DNA of 64,000 bases, from positions 2,666,001 through 2,730,000 of the forward strand of contig JAOSJQ010000001.1 of the NCBI GenBank assembly GCA_027494035.1, written 5' to 3'. The translations under genes and the position numbers were made by a program. The DNA comes from UTCFX2 sp002050125 (lineage in GTDB: Bacteria > Chloroflexota > Anaerolineae > Anaerolineales > UBA4823). The notes under the pieces are model-generated. The model saw only the letters and a list, made by a program, of their open reading frames with translations. It had not been told where the DNA came from and searched no databases. Shown here piece after piece: positions 1-8,892 of the stretch (its first letter is position 1; each line of letters starts with the position of its first letter).

Positions 1-57
1 AACCGAATAACCCAATTACGCCGGACGGGCGCGCAGACGGCGGCTTAGCGCCGCGTT

Positions 58-2430
58 TTACGCCGCGCTTTGCGCAGCGCTTTGCGCAGCGCTGAGTTCA
101 GCGCCCAGCCGCTGCAGCCGGTCGCCGCGCTCATCGGCGAATTTGCGCAGCCCGGCAAGCACCCAGTCGCTCGAGAGGCGCGCCTCTTCGAGCACCTCGT
201 CCACCGCGCCGCCGGTGCGCCAGCGGTTGTCCCAATCCGACGAAAGCGCGTATTCATCGGCGATCTTGTTGAACAGCCAGTCGTGCATGAGCCAGCGCGC
301 CTGGGTGGTGATCACGGTCGAGTTGGCGCGGTCCGCCGGGCTGACGATCTGCGCGCGGTACGCGCGCGGCTGGCGCGCAAAAAGCTGCGTGCTAGCCACG
401 TACACCAGCTTGAGATTGAGCCCCTGCCGCTCCAACTCGGGCAGGATTTTGACCACCGAAGCCATGCTGCTGGTGCCCTGGATGTAAACCGCGCCCTGCT
501 GCGGCAGCCCGGGGCGGTAATCGCGCACTAAATAGGCGCCGCGCGCAGCCGCAAAGTGCGACGCCATGCCGAGCGCCTCCCGGTCGGGGATGGCGATCGG
601 CGGGCGGGTCAGGTGCAGCGCGACGATCGGCGCGTCGAGCTGCAGCGCCGCGCCCAGCAGCACCGGCACCTCGTTGTACTCCCACGGATACAGGTTGATC
701 ACATACCCCTCGGGGAAGAGCTGAGTGACGCCCGGCGCAAAGATACCGAAGTGCGTGCGGCTGTCGTCCGCCGTCTCGGGTCCGGAGTGCCCCGCCACCC
801 AGATCACCTTGCCCACCTTGAACTCGCAATCCTGGGCGAGCTGGCTGAACAGGCGCATCAACCCGTACTTGAGGTAGGAAAACGAGCCGTAGGTGGAGCA
901 GGCGCCCCAAAAGCCGTCGAAGTCCTTTTCCACGTCCTGCGCCAGGTTGACCGTGGCGATGCCCGCCATGATCCCCGAGTTCGCCATCTCGGTGATCTCC
1001 TGCGGGAGCATCACGCCGTCCGGATGGTCGCGGCGGTCGTACCAGCCGTAGCCCGGGAACCCGTCGTATCCCTTGCCAAAACCGCTGATGTTGGTCGAAT
1101 CCGCCAGGTCGGCGGAGCAAGCCAGAAAGAGCGGGCGGTCGTAGTTTTCCGCGCCAAACGCGTTCACCCAGGCGCCCCATTTGCCGAGCGCCGCCCGGTT
1201 GGGGTGCATTTCGCCCGGCGCGGCGTACAAATCCGCCGGGTAGTTGGCGTAATCGTAGAGGCGCGGGTCGTGGAACGGGTTGCCCTTGCGCCCCAGTTTG
1301 AACGCGCCGATTTCCGCCGGCACGCTCTCACCGATCTCGATCAGGCGCTCCGCCAGGTAGTCCAGTAGAGCCTGGTCCTGGCGCAGAACCGACATGACTG
1401 CCTCCAGGTTGGCGGCGAACTCCTGGCGCAGCGCGGCTGGGTCGGTGGGGGCTGCCCCGCCGAAATTGGCGAATTCCACCCCGTATTTCTCGGCGAAGGG
1501 CTGCTTGGTCTGCCAGAACAGCTCGCTGTTGCGCGCGTGGGGGGTGCCGTGCGAAAAGTTGTCGTATTTGAGATAGCCGCGCCCTTTGCGGGTCTTGAAC
1601 CAGGAGACCGAGGGCGCGCTCTGCGGGTTTTCAGAGAGCAGCATGGTCAGCACGGTTTCGGTCACCGCGCGCCACTCGCTGCCTTGCGGCGTGCCAAACA
1701 CGCGCCAGCCGTGAGCGCCGAACCAGTCTTGGGGCGCGCCGTAAACCACGCGGCTGATGGGCTGGTTGTCGATCCCGTAATCGTTCCAGTCGATCAAAAA
1801 GTAGAGGTTGTCCAACCCCAGCCCCCAGGCGGAGTTCATCGTCTCGTGGTTGACGCCCGGGGTCAGCCCGCCTTCGCCTTCCACCGCAAAGACCTTGACC
1901 CCGCGCGCCCCGGCGCGCTTGAGCGCCATCGCCTCGCCCGCTGCCGCCGGCGTGCCATGCCCCGAAGGACCGGTGTTGAACTTGAGGAAGAGCGTCTTGC
2001 CTTCCATCTCGGCGTGACCCGAAAGCCCGCCGCGCCGGCGGAACTCCAGCAAATCTTCCCAGACGAGCATGCGCTCCTCGGGGTGGGGGATCAGATAGCG
2101 CGGGTCGCCGGTTTGCTGGTATTTGAGCCGCAGCGCCTCGTTGAAAACCGCCAGCGTGCAGTAAATGAGCGGGACGGTGTGCCCGCTCGACAGCACGAAG
2201 CGGTCGCCAAAGCGCTTTTCGGGGTGGCGGATGTCCCAGCGCATCTCGCCGGAGAGCAGCAGCGCCACCAGCAGGTGGATTTTCGAGCGCGAACCGCCCG
2301 GGTGACCGCTCTGGCGGTAGTTCAGGGTGATGTCGATGGTGTTTTCGATCAGGTCTTTGATTTTTTCCCAATGCGGGAAATGCGCGGCGAGGGCTTGCAG
2401 GCGGTTTTCGATTTGAGACGGAGAAGACAT
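58..2430 (-). CDS. Transketolase-family thiamine diphosphate enzyme
   Basis: A 790-aa protein of the transketolase family, expected to move two-carbon ketol units between sugar phosphates in the cytoplasm using thiamine diphosphate (ThDP) and Mg2+. Visible signs are the N-terminal SGHPGG motif (residues 41-46), the ThDP region beginning GEGG at 185 and running to DWND (214-217), and the later pyrimidine-binding and C-terminal domains. It is longer than common transketolases (about 660 aa), and the first ThDP motif residue pair is GEG rather than GDG, so it may be a divergent subfamily. The ATG is preceded by AGGAG. The last residues are a short AAQSAAQSAA tandem repeat, encoded by a 12-bp repeat at about 68-95. 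Exact substrate is not certain. Confidence 0.85.
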   Translation of the reverse strand: MSSPSQIENRLQALAAHFPHWEKIKDLIENTIDITLNYRQSGHPGGSRSKIHLLVALLLSGEMRWDIRHPEKRFGDRFVLSSGHTVPLIYCTLAVFNEALRLKYQQTGDPRYLIPHPEERMLVWEDLLEFRRRGGLSGHAEMEGKTLFLKFNTGPSGHGTPAAAGEAMALKRAGARGVKVFAVEGEGGLTPGVNHETMNSAWGLGLDNLYFLIDWNDYGIDNQPISRVVYGAPQDWFGAHGWRVFGTPQGSEWRAVTETVLTMLLSENPQSAPSVSWFKTRKGRGYLKYDNFSHGTPHARNSELFWQTKQPFAEKYGVEFANFGGAAPTDPAALRQEFAANLEAVMSVLRQDQALLDYLAERLIEIGESVPAEIGAFKLGRKGNPFHDPRLYDYANYPADLYAAPGEMHPNRAALGKWGAWVNAFGAENYDRPLFLACSADLADSTNISGFGKGYDGFPGYGWYDRRDHPDGVMLPQEITEMANSGIMAGIATVNLAQDVEKDFDGFWGACSTYGSFSYLKYGLMRLFSQLAQDCEFKVGKVIWVAGHSGPETADDSRTHFGIFAPGVTQLFPEGYVINLYPWEYNEVPVLLGAALQLDAPIVALHLTRPPIAIPDREALGMASHFAAARGAYLVRDYRPGLPQQGAVYIQGTSSMASVVKILPELERQGLNLKLVYVASTQLFARQPRAYRAQIVSPADRANSTVITTQARWLMHDWLFNKIADEYALSSDWDNRWRTGGAVDEVLEEARLSSDWVLAGLRKFADERGDRLQRLGAELSAAQSAAQSAA

Positions 2431-2557
2431 ACGGGCTCCTTTGGCTGCCGAAATAAATTTCGGTGTATTGTATCACCAGGCTTGAGCGATTGGAAGAAAA
2501 GACCGCGCAGCCCGCTATTCTCACCCCACTACGCCTGCCATGATTACCCCCTTCGGT

Positions 2558-2630
2558 CCCCCCAAATCCGGGCGGGTTCTATCCGTCCGGATTTGGGGGG
2601 AGGAAGGACAAATTGCGGATTTGGGGAGGG
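2558..2630. repeat. Palindromic intergenic hairpin, P type plus half Q
   Basis: An inverted repeat with 18-nt arms (2558-2575 and 2583-2600) starts CCCCCCAAATCC and ends with its complement; the only non-Watson-Crick position is a G-T/G-U. It is followed by a shortened linker (AAATTGCGGAT) and half of a second hairpin ending GGGGAGGG. It is a member of the dispersed family seen again near 7180, 7384, 40502, 44148, 48826, 50424, 53855 and 62639. It lies between the beta-propeller-like gene and the transketolase gene. Confidence 0.8.
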
Positions 2631-2647
2631 CAGCGGGTGGGGTAAAA

Positions 2648-3796
2648 CTACGCCTCGCGCCCCGCAAACGACGCCGGCGGCGGGGCGTAGTGCTCGGGCA
2701 GTTCTTTGATGTCGTAAACCGCTTCTTCGGGGTCTTTGGAGATTTCGAAAGAATCTTGCACACGCCGCCCCGGCAGGTCATAGACGAGCAGCCGGCGCCG
2801 GCTGCCGATGAGCAGCCGCCGCTCGTCCAGCGGGGCCACGCCGCGCAGAAACCCCTGTGGGTCGAGCAGGTCGGCGGAAATCACGCGCCCGCGCTGCGGG
2901 TCGACGTGCAGCGCTTCGCCGGTGCTGGTGTTCAGATAGACCAGGCTGCCGTCGGGGAGCGCCAGCAGGCTGTGCGAGGGGGCGGTGACGCCGGCGAGCT
3001 TGAGCGTCAGCGTGTGCCGTCCGTCCTCGGCGAGGCGCACCAGGGCGGATTGGGCTTTGGCAGGCTTGACCAGCAGGTTCGGATCGACGTTCTTCTGGCG
3101 CTTGCCCAGCGCCTGGCGCAGGCGCTGGTTGCCTGCCTTGACGAAGGACCACACGCCCCAGCGCACCAGGCGGTTTTTGAGGCGCAGCAAATGCGCATAG
3201 CTGTCGTTGAACACAAAACCGAGCGAGACGATCAGCCCGCCGTCCGGCAGGCGGCACACGCTGTTGACGTGGGCGCGGTCATAGGTCTCTTTTTCGACGT
3301 TGAGCGGGTGGCGGAAATCGAGCTTTCCGGCGAAGATCTCCGCGGGGGTGAGCAGGACGGGCGGGTTCCACCCCAGGTCGCGCAAAGCGGGCGAGGGCTG
3401 GCGCAAGTAGTAGCCGCGCTCGAGCGTCCCGTCCAGGCTGAAGCGCGCCAGCAGGTCGAGATGCGCCGCCGCGACCCACAAATGATCGCCCTCGAACAGG
3501 ATGTCGTGGATGCCGGCGGCGGAGGGGTGCGAGATCGCCCCGAGCAGGTTCCACTCCGAATCGTAGCGCTGGATCAGCGAATAATTGGCGAGGGCGATCT
3601 GGTCGGGGCGGACGCTGATGCCCTTGGCGCCGCGCATCCCGCCGCGCGGGTTCCGGTCGAGGGCGCGGTACAGCGGCTCGACGATGTCGCTGCGCTGCAA
3701 CACTGCCCCGCGCTGCGGGTCGACCAGGTAGAGATAGCCCGAAGGCTCGTCCGCCGGGCAGCGCCTACGGACGGTTGCCACCAGAAAGCGCCGCAC
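2648..3796 (-). CDS. Beta-propeller-like protein, paralogue B
   Basis: A 382-aa protein of unrecognised function. It is clearly a paralogue of the protein at 4697-5917: both begin M-x-R-[FY]-L-V-[AT]-T and share GGMRG, HPSAA-IHDILF, AHVNSV/AHLNSV, PSHSLL, YLNT-x-x-GE and DERRLL-x-GS-x-R blocks in the same order. The repeated strand-turn patterns suggest a beta-propeller. No signal peptide is visible. The start lies inside the end of the sulfotransferase gene (32-nt overlap), so the two are probably translated together. It is the last gene of a four-gene minus-strand cluster (flippase-like protein, paralogue A, sulfotransferase, paralogue B). A role in recognising or making a sulfated surface molecule is inference only. 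Confidence 0.75.
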   Translation of the reverse strand: MRRFLVATVRRRCPADEPSGYLYLVDPQRGAVLQRSDIVEPLYRALDRNPRGGMRGAKGISVRPDQIALANYSLIQRYDSEWNLLGAISHPSAAGIHDILFEGDHLWVAAAHLDLLARFSLDGTLERGYYLRQPSPALRDLGWNPPVLLTPAEIFAGKLDFRHPLNVEKETYDRAHVNSVCRLPDGGLIVSLGFVFNDSYAHLLRLKNRLVRWGVWSFVKAGNQRLRQALGKRQKNVDPNLLVKPAKAQSALVRLAEDGRHTLTLKLAGVTAPSHSLLALPDGSLVYLNTSTGEALHVDPQRGRVISADLLDPQGFLRGVAPLDERRLLIGSRRRLLVYDLPGRRVQDSFEISKDPEEAVYDIKELPEHYAPPPASFAGREA

Positions 3797-4700
3797 GGGC
3801 GGGGACCTCTTTCAGCCAGTGACTCAGGTCGCGACCGAGCAAATCTTGCAGGTCGAGGATGTCCTGGCGGTAATATTCGGTGAGTTCGGCGTAGCTTGCG
3901 GGCGGGATGGGGGTCTTCACCATGTCGTGGATGACCCACTCGAAGGCGGCGTGGCGCAGGCGCGGGTCGAGCAGCGGGCGCAGCGCGCTGCGCAGGCGGT
4001 TGGAGCGCGTCCACAGGAAGCGCAGCGCCGGGTTGCGGATCATGCCCGAACGGTTGTGCGCCTGATCAAGGTCGGGCGTGAAATCGGGATCGATCCCCAG
4101 AAAGGCGAACAGGCTGCGGAAATACGCGGCGGGGTCGCCCGCCAGGTCTTCGAGCAGCGCGAGGTGGAGCTGCGCGCAGTCGAAAAGCTCCAGGTAGCGG
4201 CGCAGCGGGGCGGTATAAAAGCCGCGCTCCAGGTAGCGGCAGAAGCACCAGTCGTCGCGCAGCCCGGAGCGTTCCTGCTCGATGGCGGTGGCGAAATCCG
4301 CGCAGGGTTCTAGCCCGTCGCGCCGGTTGTGCGTGAAGGCGGAATAGGCGCGCTCGGCGGGCTGGCGCAGCAGCGCGGTCAGCCGCGCTCCGGGGATCAG
4401 TTCATGGATCAGGCGCGGGGCGGTGGGGCTGGAGAGGTAGCGCACCGAGGATTCGCCGATCGCCGGCTGGTCCGTTGCGGCGGCGAAGAGCTTTTCGTAG
4501 GCGCGGCGGTCGCTCACCAGCCGGTTGCGCAGCTTGTCCGACCCCGGTCCGCGCAGGCGCACCTGCTGGTTGTGCGCCCAGAAGAAGCCGGCTTCCTTGA
4601 CCGGGCACATGTACACCTGCGGGTGCTGGCTCAGCGCGTAATGCACGGTGGTCGTGCCGCTCTTGGGCGCGCCGATGATCAGAAAGTTGGGCAGGGTCAT
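3765..4700 (-). CDS. Sulfotransferase (PAPS-dependent)
   Basis: A 311-aa sulfotransferase, expected to transfer sulfate from PAPS to a hydroxyl or amine on an unknown acceptor. The 5'-phosphosulfate loop is seen as PKSGTT (residues 12-17) just after a hydrophobic strand, and the 3'-phosphate-binding region as RQPAERAYS about 95 residues later. The reading frame stays open far upstream, but that part is a shadow of the neighbouring gene; the ATG at 4700 overlaps the stop of paralogue A by 4 nt (ATGA), which fits translational coupling. The downstream paralogue B starts within its last 32 nt. Acceptor unknown; the flanking pair of propeller-like proteins makes this an unusual sandwich. Confidence 0.88.
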   Translation of the reverse strand: MTLPNFLIIGAPKSGTTTVHYALSQHPQVYMCPVKEAGFFWAHNQQVRLRGPGSDKLRNRLVSDRRAYEKLFAAATDQPAIGESSVRYLSSPTAPRLIHELIPGARLTALLRQPAERAYSAFTHNRRDGLEPCADFATAIEQERSGLRDDWCFCRYLERGFYTAPLRRYLELFDCAQLHLALLEDLAGDPAAYFRSLFAFLGIDPDFTPDLDQAHNRSGMIRNPALRFLWTRSNRLRSALRPLLDPRLRHAAFEWVIHDMVKTPIPPASYAELTEYYRQDILDLQDLLGRDLSHWLKEVPARAALSGGNRP

Positions 4701-5917
4701 GCAGGCGGCGTCTCCGCGCGCCGGGGGAGTTGGTAGCCGCGCTGCGGCAGCTCCGCGCTCGGGAAACCGGCTTCCTGGGCGAAGCGTTCTTCGAGCGATG
4801 CCGGCGGCGCGTCGTAGTGATCGGGCAGGCGCTTGACGTCGTACACCGATTCGTTCGGGTCCTGGGTGATCTCGAACGAATCCACCAGCCGCCGGTCGCG
4901 CAGGTCGAACGCCAGCAGTTCGCGCTTGCTGCCCAGCAGCAGCCGCCGCTCGTCGAGTGGGGTGACGCCGCGCAGAAAGCCCTCGGTGACCTTGGTGATC
5001 GAGTACACCTCGCCGCGCCCCGGGTCGAAATGCACCACCTCGCCCGCAGTGGTGTTGAGATAAACGCCGCTGCCATCGGCGAGCGTGAGCAGGCTGTGGC
5101 TGGGGACGGTGATATCGTCCAGTTTGAGCACCAGGCGGTGTTCGCCGTCGGGCTGGATGCGCACCACGGCGGAGCGCGCCCGGGCGGGCTGTACGACCAG
5201 GTCGGAGTGCATGTTGGGCGCCAGCCGCAGCGCCCGGCGCGCCCCGCGGTTGACCCGCAGCAGCAGGGACCAGACGCCCAGGCGCACCAGCCGGGCTTTG
5301 AGGTGCAGCAGCGAGGAAAAACCGCTGCCCAGCACCAGCCCAAGCGAGGCGAGCACACCGCCGTCGGGGAGCGGGGCGACGCTGTTCAGATGGGCGTGGT
5401 CGTAGGTCTCTTCGTTGTGGGTGCGCGGGTCGCGGAACTCGATCGCGCCGCGGCGCACCCGCTCGGGGTCGAGCAGCCGGCGCGGCTGCCAGTCCAGCGT
5501 GCGAATCGCCGGCGAGGGGTCGCGCAGGTAATAGTGCTGCACCAGATCCCCTCCCGAGCTGAACTGGAACAGCAAGTCGTTGCGCGCCGCCGTCGCCCAC
5601 AGCGTCCCGTCCTGGAACAGGATGTCGTGGATAGCCGCCGCCGAGGGGTGCGAGACCAGCCCGAGCAGCTTCCAATGCGGGTCGAAGCGGTAGATCACCG
5701 AGGCGTTGGCGATCGCGATCTGGTCGTCCAGCGCCGCGATGCCGCGGCAGCCGCGCATCCCGCCGCGCGGGTTGGCGTCCAGCTCGCGGTACGCCGGCTC
5801 GATGATTTGCACCTGTTGCAGCGCCCGTTTTTTGTGCGGTTCGACGACGTAGAGGAACCCCGAAGGCGCACTGGGCGGGGTGTGGCGGCGGATCGTGGTG
5901 ACCAGGTAGCGCGGCAT
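4697..5917 (-). CDS. Beta-propeller-like protein, paralogue A
   Basis: A 406-aa protein, paralogous to the gene at 2648-3796 over its whole length. It carries the same ordered blocks: GGMRG, HPSAAAIHDILF, AHLNSV, PSHSLL, YLNTTAGEV and DERRLLLGSKRE. No signal peptide or membrane segment is evident, and I do not recognise an established family name with confidence. It starts 3 nt after the flippase-like gene ends and its stop overlaps the sulfotransferase ATG, so the cluster looks like one tightly coupled operon. The extra C-terminal 25 residues are absent from paralogue B. Function unknown; a scaffold or sensor role for the sulfotransferase is a guess. Confidence 0.78.
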   Translation of the reverse strand: MPRYLVTTIRRHTPPSAPSGFLYVVEPHKKRALQQVQIIEPAYRELDANPRGGMRGCRGIAALDDQIAIANASVIYRFDPHWKLLGLVSHPSAAAIHDILFQDGTLWATAARNDLLFQFSSGGDLVQHYYLRDPSPAIRTLDWQPRRLLDPERVRRGAIEFRDPRTHNEETYDHAHLNSVAPLPDGGVLASLGLVLGSGFSSLLHLKARLVRLGVWSLLLRVNRGARRALRLAPNMHSDLVVQPARARSAVVRIQPDGEHRLVLKLDDITVPSHSLLTLADGSGVYLNTTAGEVVHFDPGRGEVYSITKVTEGFLRGVTPLDERRLLLGSKRELLAFDLRDRRLVDSFEITQDPNESVYDVKRLPDHYDAPPASLEERFAQEAGFPSAELPQRGYQLPRRAETPPA

Positions 5918-5920
5918 GGC

Positions 5921-7021
5921 TCAGCGTTCCGGCGTGGGGGCGGCGTCCTGGGGTTCGGCGAGCGGTTCGCGCGCCAGCGCGGCAGCCGCGTCCAGGCGGC
6001 GCTGGCGCAAGATGCGGCGCAGATTGCGCCGGGCTTCGAGCAGCCCGCCCAGTAAGCCGATGAGTATGCCGCGCACGAAAAGCAGGAAGGAGAGCGCCAG
6101 CGCCAGTTCGGCGTTGATGCCCTCCGCCGCCAGCAGCGCCACCAGCGTCACTTCGCGGATGCCCACGCCGCCCGCCACCGCAAACGGCAGCGAGGTGGCG
6201 AGCAGGATCACCGCCTGGATCCAGCCCATCGTCAGAAAGTTGACCTGGATGCCGACCGACCAGGCTAATACCGTGCCGGAGACGATGCCCGCCAGCGCCG
6301 AGAGCGTACCCGCCAGGATCGCCAGCAGCAGCCCCGGGGCGGGCATGTCGGCGTAGGAGGTGATCGCCGCCAGGAATTTCTCGAAGCGCGTGACGACCGG
6401 CTTCAAGAGCGGGTGCTCCAGCCAGAAGCCGGTGTGCTTTTTGCTCCAGCGGAAGAGGATCAGGCTGTAGCGCGTGATGAGCGTCCAGCCCAGGATGATG
6501 GCGAGGATGACAGCCGTCACCCAGGCGATGTTGACGTTGGTTGTTTTGCCGCGGCTGACCAGCCAGAAACCCAGCCCCAGCGCCAGCGTCAAAAAGGTTT
6601 CGAGCACGCGAAAGAAAGCCAGCGCCGCCAGCGACTCAGCGACTTTGCCGCCCGGCTGCGCCAGGCGATACCAGCGTACGCCGCTGCCCACCAGCGAACT
6701 GGGCATGAATTGCGAATAGAACTTGACCGCCAGGTTGATTTCGAGGATTTCGAGCGTCGAATGGGGCAGCTTCTGCTTCTGGATCAGCGGCTTCATCTGC
6801 ACCGCGGTGAGGCTGGTGGAGATGAACGTCAGCCCCAGCCCCACCAGAAAATAGAGCGGGTTGGCGTTGAGGATGGCGCGCACCACCTTCTGGATCGGGA
6901 TGACCCAGAACAGGCTGGCAAACAGCGCCAGGATAAACAGCAGCTGCACCATCCAGCGCAGCCGCCGCGCCTTTGGGTCGGGCGAGCCGAAGAACCAGCC
7001 CAGGGATTTAATAAAAGCCAT
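5921..7021 (-). CDS. Flippase-like integral membrane protein (LPG synthase TM / UPF0104 family)
   Basis: A 366-aa multi-pass membrane protein of the lysylphosphatidylglycerol synthase transmembrane region family (UPF0104). It has about eight hydrophobic segments, starting with LLFILALFASLFWVIPI, and the family-typical SLVGSGVRWYR and GGVGIREVTLVALL blocks. Members are proposed to flip or transport lipid-linked substrates. The frame stays open to 7522, but the upstream part translates palindromic repeats; the ATG at 7021 has a GGAG about 10 nt before it and is the natural start. It leads the sulfotransferase cluster with a 3-nt gap to the next gene, so a link to a sulfated lipid or glycan is plausible but unproven. 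Confidence 0.82.
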   Translation of the reverse strand: MAFIKSLGWFFGSPDPKARRLRWMVQLLFILALFASLFWVIPIQKVVRAILNANPLYFLVGLGLTFISTSLTAVQMKPLIQKQKLPHSTLEILEINLAVKFYSQFMPSSLVGSGVRWYRLAQPGGKVAESLAALAFFRVLETFLTLALGLGFWLVSRGKTTNVNIAWVTAVILAIILGWTLITRYSLILFRWSKKHTGFWLEHPLLKPVVTRFEKFLAAITSYADMPAPGLLLAILAGTLSALAGIVSGTVLAWSVGIQVNFLTMGWIQAVILLATSLPFAVAGGVGIREVTLVALLAAEGINAELALALSFLLFVRGILIGLLGGLLEARRNLRRILRQRRLDAAAALAREPLAEPQDAAPTPER

Positions 7022-7179
7022 GATTTCGATGCGCTCCGCGGCGAGGAGCTGAGGCGGTTGCCGCGCTGCCTGTACGACCGCGAGTACCGATTCTAGCACA
7101 TTTTGGCGCAAAGACCTGGTCTGGCGAGGTTGAGGGTGCGGGTTTTTACCCCACCCCAATTCACCCCCACCCCGGCCCT

Positions 7180-7303
7180 CCCAAATTCGAGCGGATAAAC
7201 CTCGCTCGGATTTGGGGAGGGTGACTGGCTTGCCCACAAATTCGCGGCTTGGTTTTCTTCCCCCAAATACAGGACGAGTTTTATCCGTCCTGTATTTGGG
7301 GGG
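7180..7303. repeat. Composite palindromic repeat unit, copy 1 (Q-linker-P)
   Basis: Two hairpins joined by a conserved linker. The first (Q type, flanked by CCCTCCC and GGGGAGGG) has stem core CGAGCG/CGCTCG. The linker reads GTGACTGGCTTGCCCAC then AAATTCGCGGCTTGG. The second (P type) has perfect 17-nt arms at 7260-7276 and 7286-7302 with core ACAGGACG/CGTCCTGT. The same unit is repeated about 205 nt downstream, making a direct repeat of a composite palindrome. Confidence 0.8.
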
Positions 7304-7383
7304 ACCGAGGGGGGTAATCGTGGCAGAATCAGCGCGTACGTGGAGCAAAAGTAGCTGTCCCACAATTACCCCACCCCGGCCCT

Positions 7384-7507
7384 CCCCAAATCCGAGCGGA
7401 TAAACCTCGCTCGGATTTGGGGAGGGTGACTGGCTTGCCCACAAATTCGCGGCTTGGTTTTCTTCCCCCAAATACAGGACGAGTTCCATCCGTCCTGTAT
7501 TTGGGGG
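7384..7507. repeat. Composite palindromic repeat unit, copy 2 (Q-linker-P)
   Basis: A near-copy of the unit at 7180-7303, about 205 nt downstream. Q-type arms are 7384-7398 and 7408-7422; P-type arms are 7465-7481 and 7491-7507. The text after the P hairpin (TAATC, then TGGCAGAATCAGCGCG) is also repeated, with a 22-nt G-rich insertion in the second copy. A third Q hairpin begins at about 7613 but its 3' half is missing where the IS3 relic starts. The 7022-7640 stretch holds only this repeat array. Confidence 0.78.
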
Positions 7508-7640
7508 ACTGAGGGGGGTCAAAGCGGGGGGGGACTGGGGGTAATCATGGCAGAATCAGCGCGTACGCGGGGCAAAAGCAGCTGTCTCACAATTCACCCC
7601 ACCCCAGCCATCCCTAAATTCGGGCGGGATAAAACTCCGC

Positions 7641-7860
7641 ACCCGCGCTATCCTGACCTGGTCAAAAATCTGCAAATCAATTATCCTGAACAGGTGTGGG
7701 TCAGCGGCATCACCTACATCCGCCTGGAACACGAGTTCGTGTACCTAGCCATCAGTCTGGATGTGTTCACCCGCGCCATTCGCGGCTGGTATCTGAGCCG
7801 CACTTTGGACCAAGAGTTGACCCTCACAGCTTTGCGAGCGGCGCTGGGAGATCGACAAAA
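7641..7860 (+). pseudogene. IS3-family transposase fragment (rve core relic)
   Basis: About 72 codons resemble the integrase core of IS3-type OrfB transposases: VWVSGITYIRLEHEFVYL followed by ISLDVFTRAIRGWYLSRTL. The usual first catalytic Asp (W-x-x-D-I-T-Y) is Gly here, while the second Asp (LDVFTR) is kept. The rest of the transposase, the third acidic residue and any terminal inverted repeats are missing. The left end falls inside a truncated palindromic repeat, so either the element inserted there or a rearrangement joined the two. It cannot be an active transposase. The following 180 nt up to the AbiEii gene show no recognisable gene. Confidence 0.72.
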
Positions 7861-8046
7861 GTGTCCAGTTCTATGGTTCCACCACATATCCCATATTATA
7901 GGTTTGTCAAAGAGTTCATTATGGCAACCTCTTTATTCATTGCCCACCTGTCTCTTTAGCCCAGCGAAACGCGGCTGGGCATCACGCGCTCGAATGATGA
8001 TTGACATTTTGCATCTCGACGAAAAAAAAGAGTAAAGGTTGATGCG

Positions 8047-8892
8047 TCACTTTTTCTCCGTATAACCTTTCACAAATATCTGGAAATTCTCGTGAAAAGC
8101 CTCCAACCAGGCCTCGATGTACTGCCGAGACTCAAACATCGGCAGCAAGTCAATCTCCAGGTCGCGAGGCGTAATGCGGGCAACTTTCTCCTGCAGCGCA
8201 AGCATCGCCGACTCAACGGTATATGGCTGCTGTCCATCGCGAGCCAGTTTCACTTCGAGCGGCTGGATCTGCTGCTGCATGAACCACAGCAAATCATAGA
8301 AGTCGCGTCCCTTGATTTGTGAACCACTACGTCCGCGTTCGAAATTTCGCTCCAGACAGGCAAGCATTTTCCCAGCCATCATGGTTTCCAGCGAAAAATG
8401 CGCTGCAACCAGACTGCGCCCAAAGACGAAAACCGGCGTATGCTGGATGACCGCCACCTGTTCATGTTGGCTGACTTCCACCTTGAGGTGCAGCGCTTCA
8501 CTCGGATGAGGCGATAATCCCAGGGCATTCAACACCGGAAACTTGAGTGTAACCCGCAAAATTTCGCCTTCGCCCAGCTGCGTCTTTGCCGATGCCTCCC
8601 CATACCCGAATGATTTTTGAAAATACTCAGCTAAGTCATTTGCAAGATGACCCAGTTCCAGACCAGCCTGGTTATCAAAATCAAGATCCTCAGACAGGCG
8701 GTTCAACCCATAAACCATGTGCAGGCAGGTGCCGCCGTAGAAGTTCAAACGGCGGTAGTCGGTATGATTGTAGAGATAATCCAACACATACGCCTGCAGC
8801 CCTTCCTTCAGGATGATGCGTTTGGTTTCAGGAGCCAGGAGCGGATCTTTGCCAGCCAGGACATTCTGCAAAGTCTGGATCAGCGTCGCCAT
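8047..8892 (-). CDS. abiEii: AbiEii/AbiGii-family nucleotidyltransferase toxin
   Basis: A 281-aa nucleotidyltransferase-like protein, toxin of a type IV AbiE toxin-antitoxin system. The family hallmark is visible as YGGTCLHMVYGL followed by NRLSEDLDFD, the GG-x(n)-R-x-S-x-DLDF nucleotidyltransferase motif. Such toxins arrest growth, in studied cases by modifying tRNA, and are induced during phage infection. The ATG at 8892 has a GGAGG site and lies 13 nt inside the upstream antitoxin gene, the usual overlap for this pair. The length fits the family. No sign of damage is seen, so the system may be functional. Confidence 0.88.
   Translation of the reverse strand: MATLIQTLQNVLAGKDPLLAPETKRIILKEGLQAYVLDYLYNHTDYRRLNFYGGTCLHMVYGLNRLSEDLDFDNQAGLELGHLANDLAEYFQKSFGYGEASAKTQLGEGEILRVTLKFPVLNALGLSPHPSEALHLKVEVSQHEQVAVIQHTPVFVFGRSLVAAHFSLETMMAGKMLACLERNFERGRSGSQIKGRDFYDLLWFMQQQIQPLEVKLARDGQQPYTVESAMLALQEKVARITPRDLEIDLLPMFESRQYIEAWLEAFHENFQIFVKGYTEKK

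Noticed and set aside
392..4014. Many long plus- and minus-strand frames opposite or across real genes (for example 2540-3883, 3574-4014, 392-1180)
   Set aside because: They are Arg/Ala/Pro-rich shadows of GC-rich genes in other frames, without ribosome sites or motifs.
5921..7522. A 533-aa flippase with a long N-terminal extension
   Set aside because: The first 167 codons translate palindromic repeats; the ATG at 7021 with GGAG is the real start.
7959..7983. Hairpin GCCCAGC / GCTGGGC after the IS3 relic as a terminator
   Set aside because: Short stem, no T run and no clear gene upstream; function cannot be supported.
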